DNA of 64,000 bases from NCBI RefSeq assembly GCF_900240245.1, contig NZ_OESQ01000001.1:2365685-2429684 (forward strand), read 5' to 3'. The stretch's first letter is position 1. The number at the start of each line of letters is the position of its first letter. Of this stretch, positions 45,278-54,530 are shown in pieces. The DNA is from Lachnoclostridium edouardi. Lineage in GTDB: Bacteria; Bacillota; Clostridia; Lachnospirales; Lachnospiraceae. Made by a program: the position numbers and the translations under genes. Under the pieces are notes generated by a model. That model saw only the letters and a list, made by a program, of their open reading frames with translations. It did no database searches and had not been told where the DNA came from.

Positions 45278-46714
45278 ATGAAGAAAACAAAGATTATATG
45301 TACAATGGGCCCAAATACAAGTAACAGAGAGCTGCTAAAGGATCTGGCTTTAAATGGAATGGATATTGCAAGATTCAACTTTTCTCATGGTGATTATGAA
45401 GAGCATAAATCAAGGTTAGAGTTATTAAAAAGCGTTCGTGATGAATTAGATCTTCCTATTGCGGCGCTGTTAGATACAAAAGGGCCTGAAATCAGAACCG
45501 GCTTATTAAAGGATGATAAAAAGGTTACTTTAACAGAGGGGCAGACCTTTATATTGACTACAGAGGAGGTCCTAAGCGACGAGAACAGGGCGTATATTAA
45601 CTACAGCGGTTTAAATGAAGACGTGCAGCCTGGAAATAAAATTCTCATTGACGACGGCTTAATTGAACTGGAAGTAAAGGAGGTTCAGGGCAAGGATATT
45701 GTCTGTCATGTAATCAACGGCGGAGAGTTAGGGGCCAGAAAAGGCGTAAATGTGCCAAATGTAAAGATTAAGCTGCCTGCTTTAACTGACAAGGATAAAG
45801 AGGACATTGTTTTTGGTATTCAGGAAGGCTTTGATTTTATTGCCGCTTCCTTTGTCCGCACAGCTGATGCAATTTATGAAATCCGTGAGATTCTGGAACA
45901 GCACGGAGCCAATATGGGAATTATTGCAAAAATTGAAAATGCAGAGGGCATTGAAAATTTGGATGCAATTATTGAAGCTGCAGACGGAATTATGGTTGCC
46001 CGCGGAGATATGGGCGTAGAAATTGCAGCTGAAAAGGTTCCTTATATTCAGAAAATGATTATTAATAAATGTAATGAAGCCTGCAAAAGCGTTATTACAG
46101 CTACACAGATGCTGGATTCCATGATCCGCAATCCTCGTCCTACAAGAGCAGAGGTAACAGACGTTGCCAACGCTGTTTACGACGGCACAGACGCAGTTAT
46201 GCTGTCAGGGGAAACTGCCATGGGAAAATATCCTGTAGAGGCAGTGAAAATGATGTCTCAGATTGTGGAGGACTCTGAATCCCATTTGGATTATGAATCA
46301 TACCGCCGCAGAGATAAGACCTTAAAAAATACCAGCAACATTTCTAATGCTGTTTGCTATGCTGCCGTGGCTACAGCTCACGACTTAAATGCAAAGGTGA
46401 TTATCACTCCGTCTATCAGCGGATTTACTGCTAAGATGCTGTCTAAATGGAGACCGTCAGCGCCTATTATCGGTCTGTCTCCAAGCGCAGCCAGCGTCCG
46501 CCAGATGCAGATTTTCTGGGGAGTAAAGCCTTATCAGGCTAAAAGAGCAGATTCCACAGATATTTTAGTTTACTCTTCTATGGAGCTTTTAAAAGAAAAG
46601 GGAGTGGTAAATCCTGGAGATGTTACCATTGTCACTGCAGGAGTTGTAAGCTACGCAAGGCGTCACGAGCCTGCCAGCGATACTAACATTATGCGTGTAG
46701 TAATTGTGGATTGA
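45278..46714 (+). CDS. pyk: Pyruvate kinase
   Basis: The 478-residue glycolytic enzyme that makes pyruvate and ATP from phosphoenolpyruvate. The barrel domain starts KTKIICTMGPNTSNRELL, with DIARFNFSHGDYEEH, LDTKGPEIRTG and the active-site lysine region IIAKIENAEGIENLD. IMVARGDMGVEI and TATQMLDSMIRNPRPTRAE follow, and the C-terminal allosteric domain includes ITPSISGFTAKMLSKWRPSAP. It lacks the extra PEP-utiliser domain found in some Bacillus enzymes, so it is the short form. It has its own promoter and a long terminator. Confidence 0.97.
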   Translation: MKKTKIICTMGPNTSNRELLKDLALNGMDIARFNFSHGDYEEHKSRLELLKSVRDELDLPIAALLDTKGPEIRTGLLKDDKKVTLTEGQTFILTTEEVLSDENRAYINYSGLNEDVQPGNKILIDDGLIELEVKEVQGKDIVCHVINGGELGARKGVNVPNVKIKLPALTDKDKEDIVFGIQEGFDFIAASFVRTADAIYEIREILEQHGANMGIIAKIENAEGIENLDAIIEAADGIMVARGDMGVEIAAEKVPYIQKMIINKCNEACKSVITATQMLDSMIRNPRPTRAEVTDVANAVYDGTDAVMLSGETAMGKYPVEAVKMMSQIVEDSESHLDYESYRRRDKTLKNTSNISNAVCYAAVATAHDLNAKVIITPSISGFTAKMLSKWRPSAPIIGLSPSAASVRQMQIFWGVKPYQAKRADSTDILVYSSMELLKEKGVVNPGDVTIVTAGVVSYARRHEPASDTNIMRVVIVD

Positions 46715-46762
46715 CATAAAAGAAAACATAGATTAATATAGGCATAGATAGGACAAAGGGGT

Positions 46763-46830
46763 CTGTCACAGGCTGATGCCGGAAATGGAAGAAAAGCTTC
46801 TGCCGATATCAGCTATGACAGGCTTTTTGT
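46763..46830 (+). terminator. Terminator of pyk
   Basis: A long imperfect stem CTGTCA...GCTGAT...CGG pairs with CCG...ATCAGC...TGACAG (46763-46821), followed by a run of five T. Confidence 0.8.
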
Positions 46831-46872
46831 TGTTACAAGCATGAAATAAACCTGAAAGAGGAGAAAGCAATT

Positions 46873-48141
46873 ATGGAAAAAAAGACGTTTGTAACGCTGG
46901 AACAGCTGGAGGCTATGACAAAAACATACCCTACGCCGTTCCATTTGTATGATGAAAAAGGAATCAGGGAAAATGCCCTGAAAATGAGGGAGGCCTTTTC
47001 CTGGAATAAAGGATTTAAGGAGTATTTTGCAGTTAAAGCCACTCCTAATCCATATATTTTAAAAATTCTTCAGGAATGCGGCTGCGGAACTGATTGTTCT
47101 TCCGCCACAGAGCTGATGATGTCAGATGCAGTGGGATTTTCCGGCCATGACATTATGTTTTCCTCCAACGACACTCCTCCAGAGGAATTTAAAATGGCAG
47201 ATGATTTAGGGGCTATTATTAATCTGGATGATATTACTCATATTGAATGTGTAGAAAAGGTTTTGGGAAAAATACCTAAAACTATTAGCTGCCGGTACAA
47301 TCCAGGCGGAGTGTTTCAGATGAGCAACGGTATTATGGACAACCCTGGGGACGCCAAATACGGCATGACTACAGACCAGATGTTTCAGGCCTACAGGATT
47401 TTAAAGGAAAAAGGCGCGGAGAATTTTGGCATTCACGCATTTTTGGCAAGCAACACTGTGACTAACGAATATTATCCCAAATTGGCTAGTGTGCTGTTTG
47501 AACTGGCAGTAAAACTGCAAAAGAAAACCGGGGCTAAAATTAAATTTATTAACCTTTCAGGGGGAGTAGGGATTCCTTACCGCCCTGACCAGGAGCCAAA
47601 TGATATTTTGGCTATCGGCGAGGGCGTGAGAAAGGTATATGAAGAAATCCTGGAGCCGGCAGGTATGGGAGATGTGGCTATTTACACAGAGCTGGGCCGC
47701 TTTATGCTGGGACCTTACGGCTGTCTGGTGACTAAGGCAATCCATGAAAAACACACACATAAGGAGTATATTGGCGTAGACGCCTGCGCAGTAAACCTTA
47801 TGAGGCCTGCTATGTACGGAGCTTACCACCATATTACAGTAATGGGAAAAGAAAATGTGCCTTTGGATCACAAGTATGACGTTGTAGGTTCTCTGTGCGA
47901 AAATAATGATAAATTTGCCGTTGACCGTATGCTGCCTGAAATCCAAAAGGGAGATCTTCTGGTGATCCACGATACTGGCGCCCATGGCTTTGCAATGGGA
48001 TATAACTATAATGGAAAGCTGAAATCAGCAGAGCTTTTGCTGAAAGAAGACGGAAGCGTGGAAATGATCAGAAGGGCGGAAACTCCTAAGGATTATTTTG
48101 CTACTCTGGATATTTGTCCTATGATGAAAAAGTATATGTAA
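46873..48141 (+). CDS. lysA: Diaminopimelate decarboxylase-like PLP enzyme (fold type III)
   Basis: A 422-residue alanine-racemase-fold decarboxylase, most likely converting meso-diaminopimelate to lysine. The PLP lysine lies in EYFAVKATPNPYIL (about residue 55), phosphate-binding glycines are in FINLSGGVGIPYRPDQEP, ELGRFMLGPYG is the conserved Glu-Arg pair, and GSLCENNDKFAVDRML is the CEs/D substrate motif with Cys and Glu. The fit is good, though it differs in length and detail from classical LysA, and a related diamine or amino-acid decarboxylase cannot be excluded. It is monocistronic with a terminator behind. Confidence 0.82.
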   Translation: MEKKTFVTLEQLEAMTKTYPTPFHLYDEKGIRENALKMREAFSWNKGFKEYFAVKATPNPYILKILQECGCGTDCSSATELMMSDAVGFSGHDIMFSSNDTPPEEFKMADDLGAIINLDDITHIECVEKVLGKIPKTISCRYNPGGVFQMSNGIMDNPGDAKYGMTTDQMFQAYRILKEKGAENFGIHAFLASNTVTNEYYPKLASVLFELAVKLQKKTGAKIKFINLSGGVGIPYRPDQEPNDILAIGEGVRKVYEEILEPAGMGDVAIYTELGRFMLGPYGCLVTKAIHEKHTHKEYIGVDACAVNLMRPAMYGAYHHITVMGKENVPLDHKYDVVGSLCENNDKFAVDRMLPEIQKGDLLVIHDTGAHGFAMGYNYNGKLKSAELLLKEDGSVEMIRRAETPKDYFATLDICPMMKKYM

Positions 48142-48161
48142 AAAATAGTAATGCTACAGTA

Positions 48162-48198
48162 AAAACCCTCTGCCGTGACGAAGCAGAGGGTTTTATTT
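48162..48198 (+). terminator. Terminator after the lysA-like gene
   Basis: AAAACCCTCTGC (48162-48173) pairs perfectly with GCAGAGGGTTTT (48183-48194). The A/T flanks make it potentially bidirectional. Between 48200 and 48465 I see no gene or strong structure. Confidence 0.88.
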
Positions 48199-48465
48199 CG
48201 ATATGTATTTCAAAAAGTATTTAAAGGTTTGAGCTGCATTTCTTATGGTCTTAGTATACCATAGTGCCCTGGAAAATGTTTGTAGAATGTTTAAATAGAT
48301 TATGAAGAAATTCTTAATATTAGATCTTCTATTTTCTGCCGGAGAGAGAAAAAAACTGCTTTTTAGAAAATATAGAATTGTAATCTAGGACAACCTATAT
48401 TTTTTATGGTAATCATTTTATAGCTGCTGGCTTTTGCATCTAACTATAAACGGGAGGCTGTAAAT

Positions 48466-48663
48466 ATGATTGTTTATGATAAACTGTGGGCGACAATGGA
48501 AGAAAAGGGGATTACTCAATATAAACTAATTCGATGCTATGGAATTAGCGCCGGTCAAATATCCAGATTAAAAAAGAACCAATATGTTTCCACACATACA
48601 ATAGAAGTATTCTGCAGAATATTAGATTGCAGGGTAGAGGATATTATGGAATATAAGAAATAA
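48466..48663 (+). CDS. Small XRE-type helix-turn-helix protein
   Basis: A 65-residue protein that is essentially a single Cro/C1-type (HTH_26) DNA-binding domain: LWATMEEKGITQYKLIRCYG, then ISAGQISRLKKNQYVSTHTI, ending in EVFCRILDCRVEDIMEYKK. It has a GGGAGG RBS ten bases upstream. Small XRE proteins of this shape are common in Firmicute genomes, often next to mobile or regulatory loci; no target is evident. It ends before a 20-bp bidirectional terminator shared with the AraC-type gene. Confidence 0.85.
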   Translation: MIVYDKLWATMEEKGITQYKLIRCYGISAGQISRLKKNQYVSTHTIEVFCRILDCRVEDIMEYKK

Positions 48664-48690
48664 AAGACAATCCTAATAATGGAGCTATGG

Positions 48691-48740
48691 AAAACCAGAA
48701 GAGGAAGAAATTTTAATCTTTCTTCCTCTTCTGGTTTTTT
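48691..48740. terminator. Bidirectional terminator, perfect 20-bp stem
   Basis: AAAACCAGAAGAGGAAGAAA (48691-48710) pairs without mismatch with the inverse at 48719-48738 around an 8-base loop. It sits between the convergent XRE and AraC genes. Confidence 0.92.
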
Positions 48741-51003
48741 ATGGCTCTTTTTGATGTCGGTTTCTGTATTGCCCAGGGGAAACGTTTTCATATTGTTTAA
48801 AAAGACGCATAAAAGATCTGACATTATTAAAGCCGGACTGAAATCCTACCTGCTCTACAGTCATCTGAGTTTCCTCCAGCAGTTTTTTAGCCCTGGCAAT
48901 GCGGAGCGAGTTTAAATAATCTACAAATCCAATATTTAAATGTCTTTTAAACAGTCTGCTGATGTAGGACGGGCTGACTTGGCATAGGTCCGCTAAATCT
49001 TGAAGAGAAATATCTTCTCCTAAGTGGGAGTTAATATACTCTTTCATTTTCTCAATATTTTTGCCGGACTGTTTGCTGTTTAAAGCTTCCACGCATTGAG
49101 CTCCGTACTGTACGGTATTTTGAAGAAGAATCTGAATATCTCCTACTGACTGACATTTTTTTAAAGAATAGTAAAAAAGATTTACTTCTGGGTGGGAGCT
49201 AATATCAATCCCCAGACTAATCAATACCTCTACTACCTGGTCTACAATGTGAGTGGCAGTAATGGACACGTCTCCTATGGTAGCTGTGTGAGAGCGCATG
49301 TTTTGATAAATTTCCATACAGATTAAGGATACAGAGCCAGGAGTTCCTGCCCGTACCGTTTGAAGAAGGGCAGCTTCCAGCTTTCCGTTTAAATAGTATT
49401 CAGGAACTTCAGCCCTATTTGTACTGGGAATAGTATCATCTTGATATTTTAAATATTTAATGGCTTCCTGAGCTTCTCTGTAAGAATAAGGCAAGTCAAA
49501 GGGGTCCTCATATAAGTTCCCGCTGCTGACAGATAAGGGAAAGGGAAGGCCTGCCACTGACTGCTTTATTTTTGCTGCCAAAGCAGAAAAGGTTTCTTGA
49601 TTTCCTGAAGAAATATTAATGGAGAGAGCCCAGGAAAAGCGGTTGACTCTGAAAAATGCGTGAGGGACTTCCTGGGCGGTCTCTGTTACCAGATCTGCCA
49701 GCCTGCAATTATAAAGGGCCTGCATATCTTCTGAAAATTCCTGTATAAACTGGTTATAATTTTCTAAAACAAAAAGGACTACTCCATACCAAGAGGTGGA
49801 AAATCCTTCCCCTATAAAAGAAAGTTTGGCCTGAAGCTCTTCTGAGGATAAGGGCTCAGATAAAAGAAGGCTTAAAAATAAACTGTTTTTAATATCTGGC
49901 CTTAGGCGGTTTACTATGTTGGTCATAGTCTGATTTTTTTCTATAACAGAATGGAACGCTTTATGGACATACTGATATTCGTCGTCTTCAGTTACATTAT
50001 CATGGTCATATAGTTTTAAAGAGGAAATCAGCCCCTTTAATGGCAAATACAGTCTTTTGGCTGCCGCAAAAGAAAGAATAAATGAGAAAAACAAGGCTAC
50101 AGCAGCTAAAATCAAAAATAAGGATGCAAGGCTGTGGTAGTTGCTAAAGAAAACTGGTAAGGGAGAAATTCCTATATATGTCCACCCTGTAGAGGGGGAC
50201 TTGATTTGAAATACTACAAAATCATCTGGTTTAAATGGAAAAATAAAGTTTTCTTTTCCTAAAGCTAAAGTATTTTGGAACTCCTCTTGGTTTACAAGGA
50301 GGGATATTTCCTGGCTGTGAGAGTACAGGCAAACCCCGTTTTCATCGTACACAGTCATTTGAAGAGAAGGATCTGCCGCTTTTGACTGAAATAAAAAGTC
50401 CCTGTCCATATTTAATATAAGGCAGCCTAAATCGCCCTTGGAGCCAACGGGAATGTTTTGATAAAAGGAAATACAATTTTCCAGTTCTGGTATTGTCGTT
50501 GGGCCGCTGCGCAGAACAATAGGATTATATGTTCCGTTTTTATAAAGGTCTAGGGCAGATTTATCATAGAAATTATTATAATAATACCCTTTATGCTCTG
50601 AGGAAAGAACCAGACCAGAAAAATTAGAATACAAATAGGCATAATGGATGCCGTTGTTGGACTGCATAATATCCTGGAGAGATTTCATAATCAAAGTATT
50701 TCTGCTGATCTCAGTAAAGGTGGGTTTTAAAATAAATGATAGTACAGAAGCGTTGGTGGCCAGCATAAAACCGTCTTCCTCAGTGGCCATCACTTGGTTG
50801 TCCACATCATTCATATACTGGGTTAAGGCCCGTTGATTAGAACTGTAGGTTTCGCTTTTCCAAAATCTTTCTGAAAGATTGGCAAAAATTAAAGAAACAC
50901 ATAATAGAGGTAAAGCTGAAATTAAAGTGAGAAGAGTAAAAGTTTTCCAAAAAACATGATGTTTAAAAGTAAATTTTAGGCTGTATAAGTGATTTGTATT
51001 CAT
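48739..51003 (-). CDS. Membrane-anchored AraC family sensor-regulator (YesN/dCache-like)
   Basis: A 754-residue regulator. An N-terminal membrane helix (about 20-42), an extracytoplasmic sensor domain of dCache type (about 43-285) and a second membrane helix (about 290-315, LASLFLILAAVALFFSFILS) are followed by a cytosolic helical linker and a C-terminal AraC DNA-binding domain (about 650-750) with two helix-turn-helices (DISLQDLADLCQVSPSYISR and MTVEQVGFQSGFNNVRSFMR). No histidine kinase or receiver is present, so signal and DNA binding are in one chain. It is divergent from the TRAP transporter at 51285, its probable target; the ligand is likely the TRAP substrate (inference). Confidence 0.9.
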   Translation of the reverse strand: MNTNHLYSLKFTFKHHVFWKTFTLLTLISALPLLCVSLIFANLSERFWKSETYSSNQRALTQYMNDVDNQVMATEEDGFMLATNASVLSFILKPTFTEISRNTLIMKSLQDIMQSNNGIHYAYLYSNFSGLVLSSEHKGYYYNNFYDKSALDLYKNGTYNPIVLRSGPTTIPELENCISFYQNIPVGSKGDLGCLILNMDRDFLFQSKAADPSLQMTVYDENGVCLYSHSQEISLLVNQEEFQNTLALGKENFIFPFKPDDFVVFQIKSPSTGWTYIGISPLPVFFSNYHSLASLFLILAAVALFFSFILSFAAAKRLYLPLKGLISSLKLYDHDNVTEDDEYQYVHKAFHSVIEKNQTMTNIVNRLRPDIKNSLFLSLLLSEPLSSEELQAKLSFIGEGFSTSWYGVVLFVLENYNQFIQEFSEDMQALYNCRLADLVTETAQEVPHAFFRVNRFSWALSINISSGNQETFSALAAKIKQSVAGLPFPLSVSSGNLYEDPFDLPYSYREAQEAIKYLKYQDDTIPSTNRAEVPEYYLNGKLEAALLQTVRAGTPGSVSLICMEIYQNMRSHTATIGDVSITATHIVDQVVEVLISLGIDISSHPEVNLFYYSLKKCQSVGDIQILLQNTVQYGAQCVEALNSKQSGKNIEKMKEYINSHLGEDISLQDLADLCQVSPSYISRLFKRHLNIGFVDYLNSLRIARAKKLLEETQMTVEQVGFQSGFNNVRSFMRLFKQYENVSPGQYRNRHQKEP

Positions 51004-51048
51004 GTCAGTTCCTCATTCCCAAGGTAAATAATTTGCTTATATTATAAC

Positions 51049-51114
51049 ATGACAAAGGAAAAATAAAAGGGAAAGGAAGCCTTATAAGCATGACAATTTA
51101 TGCATATATGACAA
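51049..51114. promoter_or_regulatory. Three ATGACAA direct repeats between AraC and TRAP genes
   Basis: Exact ATGACAA copies lie at 51049-51055, 51090-51096 and 51108-51114. The last two are 18 bp apart, and the first is 41 bp from the second. Direct repeats are the usual form of AraC-family binding sites, so these are candidate half-sites. No strong promoter for the TRAP operon was recognised downstream. Confidence 0.35.
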
Positions 51115-51284
51115 AAATTGTACAAAATATAAGCGAAAAGTCACGTATTCAACAGGGAAATGGGAAAATGGAAAGATTTGTCGCAGGAAAAAAGAATTGT
51201 CAATAGTAAATTTTCAGGATGAAATATATGATAAACATGCCGGCAGAAATAACCGGCAGAAAAAAATAAGGCGGAGGGATTACC

Positions 51285-52367
51285 ATGAAAAAACAAAAAC
51301 ATTTTAAGCAGTTGGCAGCAGGAGCAATCGCTGCTATTTTAACCTTGGGAACTATGGGCTGCGCCAATTATACAGCCCCTGCAGAAAGCTCCGGAGGTTT
51401 AGAAAATTCTCAAAACGGGGCGGTGCAGACAGAGGCAGTGAATCCGGATGCCGTTCCAATAAAAATAGCTAATTTTTTTGCAGATAATCATCCAATTAAT
51501 CTGGCTCTTCAATCAGTATTTAAACCTATGCTGGAGGAAAAAACCCAGGGCAGATATACTGTGGAGATTTATTCTAACAGTGTGTTAGGGGGAGAGAAGG
51601 AAATTACAGAGGCTGCTAAAATGGGAACTGTAGAGGTAGCCGTGGCAGGAGTGCAGATGTCGGATCAGTTTCCTAAGTTAAAAGTTTTAGACTTCCCCTG
51701 GGTATTTAATGATGTGGAAAGCAGCTATCAGGCCTTAAATACACCGGAAATTATGGATTTAATTACCAGTGATGTAAGCTCTACAGGTTTGTTGTGCAAA
51801 GGATTTGCACTAAATGGAGTGCGTTCTATTTCTAATAGTAAGCATCCCATTGAATCAGTGGAGGATTGTAAGGGAATAAAACTGAGAGTACCTGAGGTAA
51901 CTCAGTTTGTGGACAATGCTAAAGCATTAGGATTTAATGTAGTTACGATGTCAATGTCAGAAATTTTTACGGCTCTTCAGCAGGGAGTAATAGATGGACA
52001 GGAAAATCCTCCTACCACTCTTCTTACAAGCGGATGGTATGAAGTACAGGATTATTTAGCTCTTACACGCCATCAAATTACTTATCAGTGGCTGGCGGTA
52101 AATAAAGGTTTTTATGAGGGAATGTCTGAAGAGGATAGGGAAATTTTCGAGCAGTGCTGCGCCGCATATGTAGAGGCTGTAAAGGACTTGTACAATGAAA
52201 CTGAGGAGCAGGACATTAATACTTTAAAAGAAAAAGGCGTTCAGGTGGTGGAAGTAGACAGAGAACCATTTAGAGAAATTGGGGAAACAGTGGTAGAAAA
52301 ATATTGTAATGATTATCCACAATTCCAGGAGATGTTAAACAAGCTTAGAGAAATGGGCGCTAAATAG
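51285..52367 (+). CDS. TRAP transporter substrate-binding lipoprotein (DctP)
   Basis: A 360-residue extracytoplasmic receptor of a tripartite ATP-independent periplasmic transporter. The signal peptide (MKKQKHFKQLAAGAIAAILT) ends in the lipobox MGC, followed by a short Ser/Gly linker. The DctP domain shows GRYTVEIYSNSVLGGEKEI, the conserved carboxylate-binding Arg in KGIKLRVPEV, and GVIDGQENPPTT. It delivers an organic acid to the membrane subunits encoded next. A small TGCCGG/CCGGCA hairpin and a GGCGGAGGG RBS lie just ahead of it. Confidence 0.92.
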   Translation: MKKQKHFKQLAAGAIAAILTLGTMGCANYTAPAESSGGLENSQNGAVQTEAVNPDAVPIKIANFFADNHPINLALQSVFKPMLEEKTQGRYTVEIYSNSVLGGEKEITEAAKMGTVEVAVAGVQMSDQFPKLKVLDFPWVFNDVESSYQALNTPEIMDLITSDVSSTGLLCKGFALNGVRSISNSKHPIESVEDCKGIKLRVPEVTQFVDNAKALGFNVVTMSMSEIFTALQQGVIDGQENPPTTLLTSGWYEVQDYLALTRHQITYQWLAVNKGFYEGMSEEDREIFEQCCAAYVEAVKDLYNETEEQDINTLKEKGVQVVEVDREPFREIGETVVEKYCNDYPQFQEMLNKLREMGAK

Positions 52368-52376
52368 GAGGAAGTT

Positions 52377-52889
52377 ATGGAGCAGAAAACAGATTTAAGT
52401 AAAAAAAACGCCTCCAGAAAGACTTTTGGAGATTATTGGGTACAACTGGGAGAAAACCTTACATTTCTCATGTTTTCTATTATGGTAGTTATTGTATTTG
52501 TCAATGTAATCGGACGATTTTTCTTTCAAGCAGGAATTACAGAGTCAGAAGAGCTTTCAAAAATATTATTTGTCTGGATTACATTTATTGGAATTGTACT
52601 TTGCTTCCGGGAGGGAAAGCATATTGCAGTGGATATTTTACTTTTAATGTTACCTGAAAAGACCAGGCGGATTTTTGATATTATCAGTAATATTTTGACT
52701 ACAGTGATTCTGGGAGTTGTGGCCTATTATGGCATTGACTTTGTAAAAACAAGCGCAGGTATGGTATCCCCTCTTACCAGGATTCCTCAGCCTTTTATCC
52801 ACCTAATTCTTCCTATATCCCTGGGATTTATGATTATTATAAATATGGGGAACTTGTGGAAGCTATTAAAAAATAAGGAAGAGAGGTAG
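52377..52889 (+). CDS. TRAP transporter small permease (DctQ)
   Basis: A 170-residue membrane protein with four spans (about 28-48, 62-80, 100-120, 140-160), as expected for DctQ. Family features are NVIGRFFFQAGITESEELSK in the first loop and the FREGKHIAVDILL motif near residue 78. It lies nine bases behind dctP with AGGAGG and seven bases before dctM, so the three are one operon. It scaffolds DctM, with which it forms the Na+-driven carrier. Confidence 0.9.
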   Translation: MEQKTDLSKKNASRKTFGDYWVQLGENLTFLMFSIMVVIVFVNVIGRFFFQAGITESEELSKILFVWITFIGIVLCFREGKHIAVDILLLMLPEKTRRIFDIISNILTTVILGVVAYYGIDFVKTSAGMVSPLTRIPQPFIHLILPISLGFMIIINMGNLWKLLKNKEER

Positions 52890-52895
52890 GAGAAT

Positions 52896-54173
52896 ATGAT
52901 ATTTGTAGAATTTTTAGTATCTATGTTTGCCCTGCTGTTGGTGGGAGTTCCAATTGCCGTAGCAATTTTAGGAACCGTGGCTATTATGATTGTAACCACT
53001 GGCCTTTCTAACTTTACACTGCTTCCTACATATTTATTTAGTGGTACTAACAGCTTTGCAATGATGGCTGTGCCATTTTTTATGCTGGCAGGAGAGATTA
53101 TGAATGAGGGGGAATTGTCTAAAGGAATTGTAGATTTCTGCAGAACTCTTTTAGGCCATGTAAAGGCAGGATTAGGATATGTGGCAGTTCTGGCTTGTAT
53201 GATGTTTGCCTGTGTATCAGGCGCTGCTGTGGCTACAGTGTCTGCTATCGGCGGAATTATGCTTCCTATTTTGATTCAGGAAGGATATGACAGGGAGGAT
53301 TCTACAGCTATTATCTGCGCTGGTTCAATTACAGGCCCTATTATTCCTCCCAGCATTCCTATGGTGCTATTTGGAACTATAAGCGGCGTATCTGTAACAA
53401 GAATGTTTGTCAGCGGAGTAATTCCTGGTATTATCGCTGGAGTTCTGGTTATGATTACCTGGAAAATAATGAGTAAAAATAAAGAGTATAAAGTACTTCC
53501 TAGGGCCTCTGTAAAAGAGGTTATAGAAAGCGGAATAAAAGCTTTACCATGTTTATTTATGCCGGTAATTATGATGGGAGGAATGCTGACAGGTATTTTT
53601 ACTCCTACAGAAGCAGGAGTTGTGGCAGTGGTATACGCTTTTTTAGTAGCCACATTTTTAAATAGAAAAATGAATATCCATGTGTTGAAAAAATGTATGG
53701 TAAATGCAGCTAAGTCTAGCGCTGTAGTAATGTTTATCGTAGCAACAACTACAGCCTTGGCAGCTATTATTACAGTGGCTCAGATTCCTCAGGTAATTGC
53801 AGCAGGACTTTCAGCAGTATCCCAAAATCCTCTTGTAATTATGTGCCTGATTAATGTAATTATTTTAATAATAGGCTTATTTATGGATGTAATTCCGGCA
53901 ATTTCTATTGTAGGCCCTATTTTCCTTCCTATTGTAAAATCTTTAGGCGTAGATCCCACAATCTTTGGGGTAACTATGATATTCGGTCTGGTAATCGGAC
54001 TTTTAACACCTCCAGTAGGCGCTGTACTATATATTGGCTGCAGTATGGGAGAAATCTCTCTTATGCAGTTGGTGAAAAAAATCGCTCCTTTAGTTGGCGT
54101 ATATTTGTTAGTGCTGTTTTTGCTGACCTTTTTCCCGGGACTAATCACTTTCCTGCCGGATTTAGTTATGTAA
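52896..54173 (+). CDS. TRAP transporter large permease (DctM)
   Basis: The 425-residue transport subunit, with about 12 spans. Diagnostic loops are PFFMLAGEIMNEGELSKGIV, the GPIIPPSIPMVLFGTISGVS region (about residues 147-165) and, in the second half, GLLTPPVGAVLYIGCSMGEI. It moves the DctP-bound acid with a Na+ gradient. It is the last gene of the TRAP operon. No terminator hairpin directly follows; the next strong one is the attenuator-like hairpin at 54358. Confidence 0.93.
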   Translation: MIFVEFLVSMFALLLVGVPIAVAILGTVAIMIVTTGLSNFTLLPTYLFSGTNSFAMMAVPFFMLAGEIMNEGELSKGIVDFCRTLLGHVKAGLGYVAVLACMMFACVSGAAVATVSAIGGIMLPILIQEGYDREDSTAIICAGSITGPIIPPSIPMVLFGTISGVSVTRMFVSGVIPGIIAGVLVMITWKIMSKNKEYKVLPRASVKEVIESGIKALPCLFMPVIMMGGMLTGIFTPTEAGVVAVVYAFLVATFLNRKMNIHVLKKCMVNAAKSSAVVMFIVATTTALAAIITVAQIPQVIAAGLSAVSQNPLVIMCLINVIILIIGLFMDVIPAISIVGPIFLPIVKSLGVDPTIFGVTMIFGLVIGLLTPPVGAVLYIGCSMGEISLMQLVKKIAPLVGVYLLVLFLLTFFPGLITFLPDLVM

Positions 54174-54221
54174 ATTGACAAAAATCACTTCCCTGTTTTT
54201 CTGGTATTTTTGTAAAGAGTG

Positions 54222-54230
54222 TGCTATAAT
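54222..54230 (+). promoter_or_regulatory. Extended -10 promoter of the hydrogenase-maturation leader
   Basis: TGCTATAAT is a perfect extended -10 element (TG at 54222, TATAAT 54225-54230) without a clear -35 box. Transcription would begin near 54237, 294 nt before the first gene. Confidence 0.5.
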
Positions 54231-54236
54231 CTAATG

Positions 54237-54466
54237 AGAAAAATTCTAAATTGCAAGATTCGTTCTTTCAATAAAGAATTTACAGCAGAATATGGCAGAT
54301 GGCTCTGACACAAAAGCCCAGGCTGAGGTGAAAGGGAAGCAAAATATAAGATTATTTAGGCATCCTTTTGGATGCCTTTTTTGATTCATAAAATTAGGAT
54401 GTCAAAAGCATATCTCTGAAAGCGAAAATCGTGTTCGGCATTTAGAGTAGCTTTTGACACCTTAAT
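54237..54466 (+). promoter_or_regulatory. Leader with internal terminator and a 74-nt hairpin upstream of the hyd maturation operon
   Basis: The first 120 nt fold locally (TTCTTT/AAAGAA; ATTCT/AGAAT; GGCT/AGCC) and end in a textbook terminator, AGGCATCC-TTTT-GGATGCCT (54358-54377), plus a six-T run. Then TGTCAAAAGC (54400-54409) pairs perfectly with GCTTTTGACA (54450-54459), extended outward by ATTA..GG/CC..TAAT with two bulges and inward by CTCT/AGAG (54393-54466). Either a small terminated RNA or an attenuating riboswitch fits. I recognise no known class, and no coding frame. Confidence 0.5.
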
Positions 54467-54530
54467 CTTCATAGAAGATTGTGTTTAAAAAAAGGAGCCG
54501 CTGTATTCCAGTACAGAAAAAGGAGGTAAT

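Noticed and set aside
48200..48465. Gene or RNA in the gap between the lysA-like and XRE genes
   Set aside because: Only AT-rich sequence without a convincing frame, promoter or stable hairpin beyond the lysA terminator.
54454..54482. TTGACA in the 3' arm of the long hairpin as a second promoter of the hyd operon
   Set aside because: At 16-18 bp spacing no acceptable -10 box follows (GATTGT at 17), so the match is probably incidental to the hairpin arm.
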